NCBI GenBank assembly: GCA_036563485.1
Contig: DATCMI010000001.1
Span: 580,938 to 644,937, forward strand
Source of the DNA: Sphingomicrobium sp.
Lineage (GTDB): Bacteria > Pseudomonadota > Alphaproteobacteria > Sphingomonadales > Sphingomonadaceae
Direction of reading: 5' to 3'
DNA: 64,000 nt
The notes under the pieces: generated by a model
Seen by the model: only the letters and a program-made list of their open reading frames with translations
What the model was told of the DNA's origin: nothing
Database searches by the model: none
Translations under genes and position numbers: made by a program
In this document: positions 1-8,401 of the stretch, in pieces
How the letters are laid out: the number at the start of each line of letters is the position of its first letter
How positions within the stretch are numbered: the first letter of the stretch is position 1

Positions 1-1
1 C

Positions 2-1717
2 GTCGCTCGCTGGGCCTTCCACCAGCTCAAGACCAATGCCGACGTCGGCAGCCAGAGCGAGAGCGCCAGCCTCCTCCTCCAGGAATATGAGCAGCGCGGC
101 GTCGGCTGGCTGTGGCAGGTCGATGGCGAGAACCGCGTCACCTACATCAGCTCGCGGATGAGCGCGGTGCTTGGCCGCCCCGCCAACCAGCTCCTCGGCC
201 ATTCGCTTCCGGCCCTGCTCGGCGGCAATGCCGAGCTTGGGCGCGTTCTTCTCGCCAAGCAGCCGTTCAACGCGCTCGAAATGGAGCTCAGCACGCCGCG
301 AGGACCGCGCTGGATTTCGATGGCGGGCGACCCGATCGTCGATACTGCAGGCCGCTTCGAAGGCTTCCGCGGCGTCGGCTCCGACATCACCGACATCCGG
401 CAAACGCAGGAGCGCCTCACTCACCTCGCCAATGTCGACGTGCTGTCCGGCCTGCCTAACCGCGGCCGCGTCCGCCAGCTGCTCGGCGAAGCGCTGCGCT
501 CGGCGACCACCGGCAATGTCCCCTGCGCGATCATGTTCCTCGACCTCGACGGCTTCAAGCCGGTCAACGACACCTTCGGCCACCCGAAGGGCGATGCCGT
601 GCTTCGCGCCGTGGCCAAGCGCCTGGTCGACGAAGTCGGCGCCGACGGCACCGTCGGCCGCATGGGCGGCGACGAATTCGCGATCGTCATCGCCGACGCC
701 CAGAGCCGCCGCAAGGTCGAGAAGCTCGCCGACCGCATCATCGCGGCGATCAAGGAACCCTATCTCATCGACCAGACCGAGATCCGGATCGGCGTGTCGG
801 TCGGCTGCGCCTTCGGCCCGATCGACGGCGCCACCGTCGACGACCTCATCCTCAAGGCCGACCTTGCGCTCTACCAAGCCAAGGACGCCGGCCGCGGCTG
901 CGCGCGCTATTTCTCGTCGGAGCTGCAGTCGGAACAGGAGGACCGCGTCCGCCTGGAATCCGACCTGCGCAGCGCCATCGCGTCGAAGCAGTTCCACCTC
1001 GTGTTCCAGCCGCTGATCAACGCCAAGTCGCAGCGGCTGATCGGCTTCGAAGCGTTGATCCGCTGGAACCACCCGAAGCGCGGGCTGGTGCCGCCGAACG
1101 TCTTCATCCCCGTCGCCGAGGAAACCGGCCTGATGCCGGCAATCGGCGAATGGGTGATCGAGGAAGCGTGCCGCGCCGCTGCAAGCTGGCCGGAGCCGAT
1201 CACCGTCGCGCTGAACATCAGCCCGAAACAGATCATCATGCCGGCGCTGCCGAACATCGTCAGCTCTGCGCTCAGCCGTTACAAGCTGGCCGGCAACCGC
1301 ATCGAACTGGAAGTCACCGAAGGCGTGTTCCTGGGCGACAATGGTTCGACCCTCGACGTCCTGAAGCGCCTGCGCCAGCTCGGCGTCGGCATCGCGCTCG
1401 ACGATTTCGGCACCGGCTATTCGTCGATCGGCTATTTGAACAAGGCCGTCTTCCACAAGCTGAAGATCGACGGCAGCTTCGTCCGCGAAGCCGGCACCCG
1501 GCCGGAAAACGTCGCGATCATCCAGTCGATCGTCCAGCTGGCGAAGAGCTTCCGGATGTCGGTGACCGCCGAAGGCGTCGAGACCGCCGAGGATTTCGAG
1601 CGGATGCGCGATCTCGGCTGCGACATCATCCAGGGCTATCTGTTCGGCAAGCCGCTTGCCTACGACCGCGCCAACCAGATGGTCCTGGGCCTGGGCGCCC
1701 GGAAGATGGCCAGCTAG
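2..1717 (+). CDS. PAS-GGDEF-EAL cyclic-di-GMP signalling protein (5' end outside window)
   Basis: The frame is already open at base 2, so the true start lies upstream; 571 codons are visible. A PAS-like sensor segment (roughly visible residues 30-135) precedes a diguanylate cyclase domain with an intact GGDEF signature (MGGDEFAIVI, near residue 225), then a phosphodiesterase domain with FEALIRW, DDFGTGYSSIGYL and AEGVET motifs. Both catalytic signatures look intact, so the protein could make and degrade c-di-GMP; which activity dominates cannot be read from sequence. It sits 74 bp upstream of a kinase/regulator pair on the same strand. The visible N-terminus has no membrane segment, but the missing part may contain one. 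Confidence 0.93.
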   Translation, partial: VARWAFHQLKTNADVGSQSESASLLLQEYEQRGVGWLWQVDGENRVTYISSRMSAVLGRPANQLLGHSLPALLGGNAELGRVLLAKQPFNALEMELSTPRGPRWISMAGDPIVDTAGRFEGFRGVGSDITDIRQTQERLTHLANVDVLSGLPNRGRVRQLLGEALRSATTGNVPCAIMFLDLDGFKPVNDTFGHPKGDAVLRAVAKRLVDEVGADGTVGRMGGDEFAIVIADAQSRRKVEKLADRIIAAIKEPYLIDQTEIRIGVSVGCAFGPIDGATVDDLILKADLALYQAKDAGRGCARYFSSELQSEQEDRVRLESDLRSAIASKQFHLVFQPLINAKSQRLIGFEALIRWNHPKRGLVPPNVFIPVAEETGLMPAIGEWVIEEACRAAASWPEPITVALNISPKQIIMPALPNIVSSALSRYKLAGNRIELEVTEGVFLGDNGSTLDVLKRLRQLGVGIALDDFGTGYSSIGYLNKAVFHKLKIDGSFVREAGTRPENVAIIQSIVQLAKSFRMSVTAEGVETAEDFERMRDLGCDIIQGYLFGKPLAYDRANQMVLGLGARKMAS

Positions 1718-1791
1718 CCCAGCCTCAAGGGCAGCTTTGACTGCCACCCGCACCTGTCTAAGCTCGTTCCAACTTGCGGCAGGATGCGCAT

Positions 1792-3435
1792 TTGAACTTC
1801 TCGGGTCCTCAAAGCCTTTTCCAGCACCAGAGCGGCCGAGTCATTGCGCTCGGCCGGACGATGCTCGCGGCCCTGTTCCTCGTTTCGATCTGGCTGGACC
1901 ACAGCCAGCCGGCGGTGGCGCCGGAGCAGAGCTATCTCTTGCTCCTCTTCTATGTCCTGTTCGCGGTCGGCATCGCCGTCCTCACCTGGCGCAACTGGTG
2001 GCTCGACGCCCGGCTCGCCGCCCCCGCGCACCTTCTCGACATGGCGGTGTTCACCACCATCGTCTTTTCGACCAACGGCTACACCAGTCCCTTCTTCCTG
2101 TTCTTCATCCTGCCGCTCCTGTCGGCGGCGATCCGCTGGGGCTGGCGTGAAACCGCGCTGACCGCCGCCGCGCTCGTCATCCTTTACCTGACGGCAGGCC
2201 TGCTGGTGGCCGGAAGCGAGCGTTTCGAGGTGCAGCGGTTCATCGTCCGCAGCGGACATTTGCTGATCCTGTCGCTGCTGTTGATCTGGTTCGGCATCCA
2301 TCAGCGCCGGCCGGAGCTCTTCTCGGCAGTCGACGGGCTGGGCCCTTCGCCCGATCGCACCGACGATCCGCTCATGCAGGCTTTGCGCCTGGCGATGACG
2401 GCAACGGGCGCACGATCGGGAGCGCTGCTCCTCGATCGGGAGGGCGGCGACCAGTTCAACGGCACGATGGTGTCTGGCGGCGTGCCCGCGCCGGTGACGG
2501 CCGATCGGCCGCTCATTCGCCACGAGCAGACGAATGTCGCACTGTTCGCATTGCCGCGGCTGCGGACCTTAAGCAGGCGCGCCGAGGGCTGGTACCGGTT
2601 TCGAAACGCCGCTCGCCTCCTCGAAACCGGCTTCTTCGAAGCGCACGGGATCGACGAGGGACTTGTCGCCAGGGTGAACACCGGCACCCAGGCCGGGTGG
2701 CTCGTCCTTTGGGACCTCACCGATTCCTCGGTCGATTATCTTGAGCTTGGCCAGGAAGCAGGGCGCGCCGTCGGCGCCTTGCTTGACCGGGAGGCGCTGC
2801 TTTCCGCCATCGAGCAGGGCGCGGCGGCGCGCACCCGCCTGTCGCTCGCTCGCGATGTCCACGACAGCGTCGTCCAGTTCCTCGCAGGCGCCGCCTTTCG
2901 CGTCGAGGCCATGATGCGGGGATCCCGCTCCGGCCAACAGGTGGAAGCCCAGCTCGGCGAACTGAAACGCCTGCTGATCGAGGAGCAGGGGGAAATCCGC
3001 GCCTTCATCTCCGCGCTTCGCCGCGACCGCGAACTGGAGCTCGAGGAAGCGGTCGACGAGTTGCGTGCTCTCGCTGCCCGGCTTGCCCGGCAATGGAACA
3101 TCGAATGCCGCGTGCAGGCGGCGCATGACCATGCTTCCGTCCCGATCCGCCTCGCCTTCGACCTCCAGCAGCTGCTCCGCGAGGCCGTCGCCAATGCCGT
3201 CCGCCATGGCGGGGCGAAGCGTGTCGATGTCGCCATTCGTGCAGCCCAGGATCAGCTGGCGCTCGAAGTGAAAGACGACGGATCCGGCTTCGGCCCGGCA
3301 ACGGGCGGCAAGCTGATCGAACCATGGTCGCTGAAGGAGCGTGTCGACCGTGCGCGCGGTTCGCTATCACTCGTGTCCGAACCCGGCTGTACGAACCTCC
3401 TGATCACCTTGCCACTCGACGGAGCCCCTGCATGA
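1792..3435 (+). CDS. Membrane sensor histidine kinase, NarL/HisKA_3 type
   Basis: About five hydrophobic helices fill the first ~165 residues. A weakly conserved middle region follows, then a HisKA_3 dimerisation helix with ARDVHDSVVQF (phospho-acceptor His near residue 357) and a HATPase domain with N-box EAVANAVRHGG and G-box DDGSGF. This is the architecture of NarX/DegS-like kinases that pair with LuxR-type regulators, and the next gene is one, overlapping by ATGA. I chose the TTG at 1792 because AGGA lies 7 nt upstream; a TTG at 1774 adds six residues without a visible ribosome site. The signal sensed is unknown. Confidence 0.88.
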   Translation: MNFSGPQSLFQHQSGRVIALGRTMLAALFLVSIWLDHSQPAVAPEQSYLLLLFYVLFAVGIAVLTWRNWWLDARLAAPAHLLDMAVFTTIVFSTNGYTSPFFLFFILPLLSAAIRWGWRETALTAAALVILYLTAGLLVAGSERFEVQRFIVRSGHLLILSLLLIWFGIHQRRPELFSAVDGLGPSPDRTDDPLMQALRLAMTATGARSGALLLDREGGDQFNGTMVSGGVPAPVTADRPLIRHEQTNVALFALPRLRTLSRRAEGWYRFRNAARLLETGFFEAHGIDEGLVARVNTGTQAGWLVLWDLTDSSVDYLELGQEAGRAVGALLDREALLSAIEQGAAARTRLSLARDVHDSVVQFLAGAAFRVEAMMRGSRSGQQVEAQLGELKRLLIEEQGEIRAFISALRRDRELELEEAVDELRALAARLARQWNIECRVQAAHDHASVPIRLAFDLQQLLREAVANAVRHGGAKRVDVAIRAAQDQLALEVKDDGSGFGPATGGKLIEPWSLKERVDRARGSLSLVSEPGCTNLLITLPLDGAPA

Positions 3436-4049
3436 CCCGCGTCCTGATTGCCGACGACCACCCGATGATCGCCGCGGCGATGGACGTGCTGCTGCGCGGG
3501 ACGAAGTACGACCTCGTCGGCCGCGCCCGGACCGGCGCCGAAGCGCTCGCCCAGGTCCGGCAGCACCGTCCCGACATCCTGCTGCTGGACGTCAACATGC
3601 CAGACGGCAACGGCATCGACGTGCTTCGCCAGCTTCGGGAAGGCGGGGAAAAGGCGCGGGTCATTCTCCTGACCGCGGGCATGACCGACGCGGAACTGCT
3701 CAAGGCCGACAAGCTCACACCCGAGGGCATGATCCTAAAAACGTCCGACCCTGCATTGCTTCTCGACTGCATGGAGAAGGTCTCCGGCGGCGACAATTTC
3801 ATCGATCCCGAGATCGCCGAGCAGCTGCGCCAGGCGAAGGAGCGAGCGGCGCGGACGCCATCGCTGACGCCGCGCGAGCGGGAACTGGTCGACCTTGTCC
3901 GGCAGGGGCTTCGCAACCGCGACATCGCCGCGCAGCTCGGTGTCACCGAAGGTACGGTGAAGGTCTATCTCCACGCCATCTTCGACAAGCTGGGCGTCGA
4001 CAATCGCACGGAGCTGGCGATGCGCGCAGCGGACCTGCTGGGGGACTGA
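3432..4049 (+). CDS. LuxR/NarL-family response regulator
   Basis: 205 aa. The N-terminal receiver domain has the acidic pair in IADDH (residues 8-9) and phospho-acceptor Asp53 in LLDVNMPDG. The C-terminal LuxR HTH (about residues 140-195) carries TPRERELVDLV, NRDIAAQLGV and TVKVYLHAIFDKL. It is the partner of the upstream kinase: its ATG overlaps the kinase stop codon (ATGA), implying coupled translation. It presumably acts as a transcription factor once phosphorylated; no target site is evident in this window. It ends 3 bp from the convergent EF-hand gene. Confidence 0.92.
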   Translation: MTRVLIADDHPMIAAAMDVLLRGTKYDLVGRARTGAEALAQVRQHRPDILLLDVNMPDGNGIDVLRQLREGGEKARVILLTAGMTDAELLKADKLTPEGMILKTSDPALLLDCMEKVSGGDNFIDPEIAEQLRQAKERAARTPSLTPRERELVDLVRQGLRNRDIAAQLGVTEGTVKVYLHAIFDKLGVDNRTELAMRAADLLGD

Positions 4050-4052
4050 GCT

Positions 4053-4349
4053 TCAGTAGCGCGCTTTGATGAAGTCGCGCGCCTGGCGAAACTCGACGGG
4101 CGTGACCCGGCCGTCACTGTCGCCGTCGGCGATCCTTCGGAACTCCGCAGCGGCCTTTTCGGCCTCCGAGGGGTTCAGCAAAATGTCGTCGTCCGCGTCG
4201 TAGAACTTCAGCGCCCAGTTCATCAGCACCCAGTCGCGCTCGAACAATTGCACCGCCGCGGGAGTCGCTCCGACCGTCGGGTTGCCGGGCGCATCAGCAG
4301 TTCCGGGTGCGGCGGCGGCGAGTGCAAGGGCGAGGACTGGGCCGATCAT
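4053..4349 (-). CDS. Small exported EF-hand calcium-binding protein
   Basis: 98 aa. A short hydrophobic N-terminus (GPVLALALAAAAPGTADA) reads as a signal peptide. Two EF-hand-like loops follow: one starting DADDDILLNPSE and one with DGDSDGRVTPVEF, the second matching DxDxDG spacing well. It probably binds Ca2+ in the periplasm. It lies 31 bp downstream of the hybrid kinase gene on the same strand and may be co-transcribed with it. The target is unknown; small EF-hand proteins of this kind are common in sphingomonads. Confidence 0.8.
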   Translation of the reverse strand: MIGPVLALALAAAAPGTADAPGNPTVGATPAAVQLFERDWVLMNWALKFYDADDDILLNPSEAEKAAAEFRRIADGDSDGRVTPVEFRQARDFIKARY

Positions 4350-4380
4350 GCGCTTCTAAACGCACGAACGGCGATGGCGT

Positions 4381-6765
4381 TCAGCCGTGGGGGGCCATTG
4401 CCGCGCGCACCGCCTTGTGGAGCGCGTCGGACCGAAACGGTTTGGCGAGGAGCGGCGCGTCGGGCGCGGTCCGCTTGACCGCTTCGGTCTCGCTATAGCC
4501 GGACACGAACAGGATCGGCTGCTCGGGCAACTTCTCGCGGATGCGGCTCGCGACCTCCGCGCCGGACATGCCGGGCATGATGAAGTCGACGATGACCAAG
4601 TCGGGCCTTTCGCGATCCAGGAGCTGGAGGCCCTCGGCGCCGTCGCCCGCCTCACGCACGCGATAGCCCTGTTCCTCGAGCGCATGGACGACGAAGCCGC
4701 GGACATCGGGATCGTCGTCGATCACCAGCACGGACGCCGCCGGCCGAACCGCTTCGTCGGCGTCGCTCTCGGTGACGTCCGCGGCCGCATCCCGAACCAC
4801 TGCGCCATCCGCCTTGCGGAACAGCAATTTGACGGTCGTGCCGTCGCCTGGACGGCTTTCGATCCGTGCGGTGCCGCCCGATTGCCGCGCCATTCCATAG
4901 ACCATCGACAGGCCGAGCCCGGTGCCCTTGCCGACCTCCTTGGTCGTGAAGAAAGGTTCGAAGGCGCGTTCGACCACCTCCGGCGGCATGCCGAGGCCGG
5001 TGTCGCCGATGCATAATTCGAGATAGTCGCCGTCCTCCAGTTCGGGATCGCCCGATATGGCCACGGGCTTGGTCGCGAAGGTCAGGACGCCGCCTTCGGG
5101 CATCGCGTCGCGCGCATTGATCGCCAGGTTGAGGATCGCGACTTCCAGCTGCGTGGGGTCGGCCATCACCGGCAGTCCGCCGTCGTCGAGCTTGAATTCC
5201 TTGCTGACGCCCGGGCCCAGCACGTTGCGCAGCAGCGGGCGCATGTTGGTGATCAGCGGGGCCACCTGGGTCGGCCGCACCTCGAGCCGCTGGACGCGGC
5301 TGAAGGCCAGCAGCTGCGCGGTCAGCCGGGCGCCCCTGTCGGCGGCGGCGAGCGCATTTTCGGCATAGCGCTTGAGCTTGGCATCCTCGGTGCGCTTGGC
5401 GACCAGGTCGAGGCCGCCGACGACGACGGTCAGCAGATTGTTGAAGTCGTGGGCGATGCCGCCGGTGAGCTGGCCGAGCGCCTCCATCTTCTGGCTCTGG
5501 CGGAGCTGCTCCTGCGCCGCCTTCAGCTCGGTGATGTCGCGGGCTTCGAACAGCAGGTACATGACCGCGCCGTCGCGGCCGCGCACCGGCTGCACCGAAA
5601 CGTCGAGATGGGCGGTCGCGGCGCCTTCCCGCTCGAGCGCGAGTTCCTGGTTGAACAGCTTGCCCGACGCCGCGGTCCGCACCGCCTTCTTCATCATCGG
5701 CACGAGCTGTGGATAGGGCTTCAGCGTCGGCGAATCCCAGATCTTCACGCCCAGCTTCTCGCTATGGTTCGGCGCCCGCCACGCCGCTTCCTTGCGGTTT
5801 AGCTCGACGATCGTACCGTCCGGCTCCATCAGGACGAGCACTTCGAGGACGGTGTCGAAGACGGCGCGGAATCGGGCTTCGGAAACCGCCAGCTCGCGCG
5901 TCTGCCGCTCCACCTCGGCCTTGAGCTCGAGCTCCGCTTCCTTGGTCAAGGTGATGTCGGTCGCGGCGCCGATGAAGCCGACATGTTCGCCGTCCGGGCC
6001 GAAGCGCGGGCTGCTGGTGCTGCGCAGCCAGACGTAGCGGCCGTCGCCGCGGCGGAACCGCCCCTCGAGCGTGAAGGGCTTGAGGCTCGCTTCGCCGGCG
6101 ATGCTTTCCGCCGTGACCCGCTCGATGTCGTCGGGGTGGATCCCCGAGCGCCAGTCGTACAGCCGCGCGACCTCGCGATCATCGGTGCCGAGGAATTCCA
6201 TGTAGGCGTCGTTGACGAAGTCGCGGGTGCGGTCGAGCCGGGTCACCCACATGATCACCGGCGCCTGGTTGGCGATCCGCCGGAACCGCGCCTCGCTTTC
6301 GCGGAGCGCGCGCTCCGCGGTCCGCTGCTCGGTCACGTCCTGGATGATGAAGACGACGCCTTCAACTTCGCCCGACGGCGCCACCCACGGCCGATATTCG
6401 GTCTGGATCGCCAGCAGGCCGCGCAGCGGATGGTCGAAGTCGGCGATGAAGAACTGCTGCTCGCCGGCAAGCGCAGCCTCCAGCATCGGCCGCCGCCGCT
6501 CGAAGCCCTTCTCGCCCATGATCGCGCGCGCATGCTGCCCCAGCATGTCCTTGCGCGGCCGCTCCATGAATTCGGACAAAGCCTTGTTGCAGAATTGCAT
6601 GACGAGGTTGGAGTCGAAGAAGCCGGTCATGATCGGCAGCAGGTCGGCAAGCGCGAACAGCCCCGGCCCGCTGAACATCTCGCTCGGAAGGCCCGGCACC
6701 ACGCGGTTGGGGTCGACGGTCGGCGCCGCCGCCTCGCTCCGCTGTTTCTCGCCCCCGTCCGCCAT
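4381..6765 (-). CDS. Hybrid sensor histidine kinase, PAS(3)-HisKA-HATPase-REC
   Basis: 794 aa with no transmembrane segment, so probably cytoplasmic. Three PAS/PAC units occupy about residues 35-145, 155-275 and 295-415. HisKA follows with [11 protein letters not shown] (His439), then a HATPase with [14 protein letters not shown] and [19 protein letters not shown]. The receiver domain starts near residue 678 (VLVIDDD) with phospho-acceptor Asp727 in IVDFIMPG. The PAS types resemble those of flavin- or ligand-binding sensors, but I see no LOV cysteine motif. It is divergent from a BLUF gene 126 bp away. Two paralogous hybrid kinases occur elsewhere in the window (15243-18572 and 47075-49000). 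Confidence 0.92.
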   Translation of the reverse strand: MADGGEKQRSEAAAPTVDPNRVVPGLPSEMFSGPGLFALADLLPIMTGFFDSNLVMQFCNKALSEFMERPRKDMLGQHARAIMGEKGFERRRPMLEAALAGEQQFFIADFDHPLRGLLAIQTEYRPWVAPSGEVEGVVFIIQDVTEQRTAERALRESEARFRRIANQAPVIMWVTRLDRTRDFVNDAYMEFLGTDDREVARLYDWRSGIHPDDIERVTAESIAGEASLKPFTLEGRFRRGDGRYVWLRSTSSPRFGPDGEHVGFIGAATDITLTKEAELELKAEVERQTRELAVSEARFRAVFDTVLEVLVLMEPDGTIVELNRKEAAWRAPNHSEKLGVKIWDSPTLKPYPQLVPMMKKAVRTAASGKLFNQELALEREGAATAHLDVSVQPVRGRDGAVMYLLFEARDITELKAAQEQLRQSQKMEALGQLTGGIAHDFNNLLTVVVGGLDLVAKRTEDAKLKRYAENALAAADRGARLTAQLLAFSRVQRLEVRPTQVAPLITNMRPLLRNVLGPGVSKEFKLDDGGLPVMADPTQLEVAILNLAINARDAMPEGGVLTFATKPVAISGDPELEDGDYLELCIGDTGLGMPPEVVERAFEPFFTTKEVGKGTGLGLSMVYGMARQSGGTARIESRPGDGTTVKLLFRKADGAVVRDAAADVTESDADEAVRPAASVLVIDDDPDVRGFVVHALEEQGYRVREAGDGAEGLQLLDRERPDLVIVDFIMPGMSGAEVASRIREKLPEQPILFVSGYSETEAVKRTAPDAPLLAKPFRSDALHKAVRAAMAPHG

Positions 6766-6891
6766 GATGCGTCAGATAAGCGCGTTCCGCCGCACAAGTC
6801 GATGCACCTTTGCTGCTGCTGCCTTAACCTTTCGCTGCACAGTCCTTCGTCCAGCTTCCGGCAAAGGCGCGCGAGGCCGATAGCCGCGGCC

Positions 6892-7311
6892 ATGATCCAG
6901 CAGCTGGTCTACATCTCCACCATGCGCTCGCCGATGATCGACGCGCAGTGCGACGAGATCCTGCGCGTCTCGCGGCGCAACAATGCGCGCGACGGAATCA
7001 CCGGCCTGCTGGTCGTCGGCCGCACCCGCTTCCTGCAATTGCTCGAAGGGCCGCCGGTGCTGGTCACCGCCGCTTATTCGCGCATCCGCAGGGACCCGCG
7101 CCATTTCGCCGCGGTGGTCATCGACGGCCGCGAGGCCGAGCAGCGCGCCTGCGCCGACTGGACCATGGGCTGCCTGCGCGGCGGTGACGCGCCCGAGCAC
7201 GGCAGCCTCGCCGACATCGTCGCCAAGCTCGCCGCGCCGATCGAAGACGCCAACCTGCGCGCGCAGTTCGTCGGCTTCGCAGACATCCAAAGCGGAGCGC
7301 GGGCGGCTTAG
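6892..7311 (+). CDS. BLUF-domain blue-light photoreceptor
   Basis: 139 aa, essentially a single BLUF domain with a short C-terminal helix extension. Flavin-site residues fit the family: Tyr7 in LVYIST, Asn31 in SRRNNARDGITGLL, and Gln49 in FLQLLEGP. A Trp in CADWTMG sits near the usual switch position. BLUF proteins bind FAD and respond to blue light; short single-domain forms act through protein partners. The divergent neighbour is a PAS hybrid kinase, a plausible but unproven partner. The start is the ATG at 6892, because the open frame upstream is antisense to the kinase. Confidence 0.92.
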   Translation: MIQQLVYISTMRSPMIDAQCDEILRVSRRNNARDGITGLLVVGRTRFLQLLEGPPVLVTAAYSRIRRDPRHFAAVVIDGREAEQRACADWTMGCLRGGDAPEHGSLADIVAKLAAPIEDANLRAQFVGFADIQSGARAA

Positions 7312-7355
7312 GCCGCGAGTCCACGCGTCCGCTCCTCCCGGTGGTTCGAAAACAC

Positions 7356-7380
7356 TTTCCTATTGCGAACCGATTTGGTT
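7356..7380 (+). promoter_or_regulatory. 25-bp conserved upstream motif, copy 1
   Basis: TTTCCTA-N5-AACC-N-ATTTGGTT, ending 11 bp before the start codon at 7392. The same 19 specified bases recur with identical spacing at 49168-49192 in front of the lysis cassette. The right half is an inverted repeat (GAACC-N5-GGTTC in this copy). It looks like an activator/repressor site or an alternative-sigma promoter. The regulator is unknown. Confidence 0.6.
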
Positions 7381-7391
7381 CATCATCGCGG

Positions 7392-8237
7392 ATGAGCGAC
7401 TCCAAGGGGCATGCCGCGCCCGACAGCGGCGACGAGGATCCCGGCATCGACGAGCTGATGGCCGATCCGGACATTGCCGCCTTGCTCGACTTCGATCCCG
7501 TGCCCATGCGCAAGCGCGTCAACGGCTGGAGCGCGGATGCCCAGCGCGCCTTCGTCGCCGCCGTCGCCGCCACCGGCTCGAAGGACCATGCCGTCAATAT
7601 TCTCGGCCGCAGCCGCGCCGGCATGGACCGCATCCTCGACCGCGACGACGCGGATTCCTTGCGCGCCGCCGTCGACGCCGCCTTCGCCCACTATGAAGCG
7701 AAGCACGGCGCCGCCCTCGCCCGCAACGTCGCCCACGCCGCACAGGCGGCCGCCGCCGCCCCGCGCCCTCGCCGCGGCGTCAAGGAACAGGTCCAGCTGC
7801 TTCCCGAGCCCGGCCAGGTGATGAACGAGCAAGGCGAATGGGAGGACGAGGAGAGCTTCCAGCGCCGCGGCGCCGACGCGGCGACCAGCATCGCCCGCAA
7901 GCTCCTGCTCTGCCGCCGCGCCTTCCTCGCCGAGATCAGCACCAGCCCCGGCAAGCGCGCCGCGTTCGAGATCCTGACCGAGCTGCCCGTCGACTGGGAA
8001 AAGGCCGACCGGATGGAGGCCCAGGACGACGAGCCCGCGAACATCGCCAACCAGCGCCAGCCGGACATGGTTCTGACCGCGGAAAGCGGCTGGAGCTTCG
8101 GCGAGATCGGCTACGGCGAGGACAAGAAAGCCGAGCTGCGCAAGCAGATCGACGAGCACCGCGCTGAGGAGGGGCTTGAGCCGGTGGATTGGAGCGAGAG
8201 CGCCGAGGATAGCGAACAGGCGCGCAGCGCCAAGTGA
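7392..8237 (+). CDS. Protein with terminase-small-subunit-like HTH segment, function unknown
   Basis: 281 aa, acidic, no signal or membrane segment. Residues ~35-80 (NGWSADAQRAFVAAVAATGS, then NILGRSRAGMDRIL) resemble the HTH seen in phage terminase small subunits and related alphaproteobacterial proteins, in which a GW-x(4)-QxxF helix precedes a DNA-reading helix. A charged alpha-helical middle contains a Pro/Arg-rich stretch (PRPRRGVKEQ), and the C-terminus is rich in Glu and Asp. The ATG at 7392 lacks a clear ribosome site and the 25-bp motif ends 11 bp upstream, so the message may have a very short leader. The shared motif ties it to the distant lysis genes. A DNA-binding role is inference. 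Confidence 0.65.
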   Translation: MSDSKGHAAPDSGDEDPGIDELMADPDIAALLDFDPVPMRKRVNGWSADAQRAFVAAVAATGSKDHAVNILGRSRAGMDRILDRDDADSLRAAVDAAFAHYEAKHGAALARNVAHAAQAAAAAPRPRRGVKEQVQLLPEPGQVMNEQGEWEDEESFQRRGADAATSIARKLLLCRRAFLAEISTSPGKRAAFEILTELPVDWEKADRMEAQDDEPANIANQRQPDMVLTAESGWSFGEIGYGEDKKAELRKQIDEHRAEEGLEPVDWSESAEDSEQARSAK

Positions 8238-8401
8238 GCTATCCGAGAGCAGCCGCGTGGCCGCCATGCCGGGGGCACGGTGGAACGGCTGCTCAAAGCC
8301 AGCACGGGCCGCGGGGCGGCGAGCCTCAAGCGAGCCCGATCGAAGAGAACGAACGCAGTGAGGACAACCCGTCCGACGGCGCGGCGACTTGGCGCCTCAG
8401 C

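Noticed and set aside
7368-7382. GAAC-N7-GTTC in motif copy 1 read as a LexA box
   Set aside because: The alphaproteobacterial LexA site I know is a direct repeat (GTTC-N7-GTTC), and the second copy of the motif lacks the outer G and C, so the shared element is something else.
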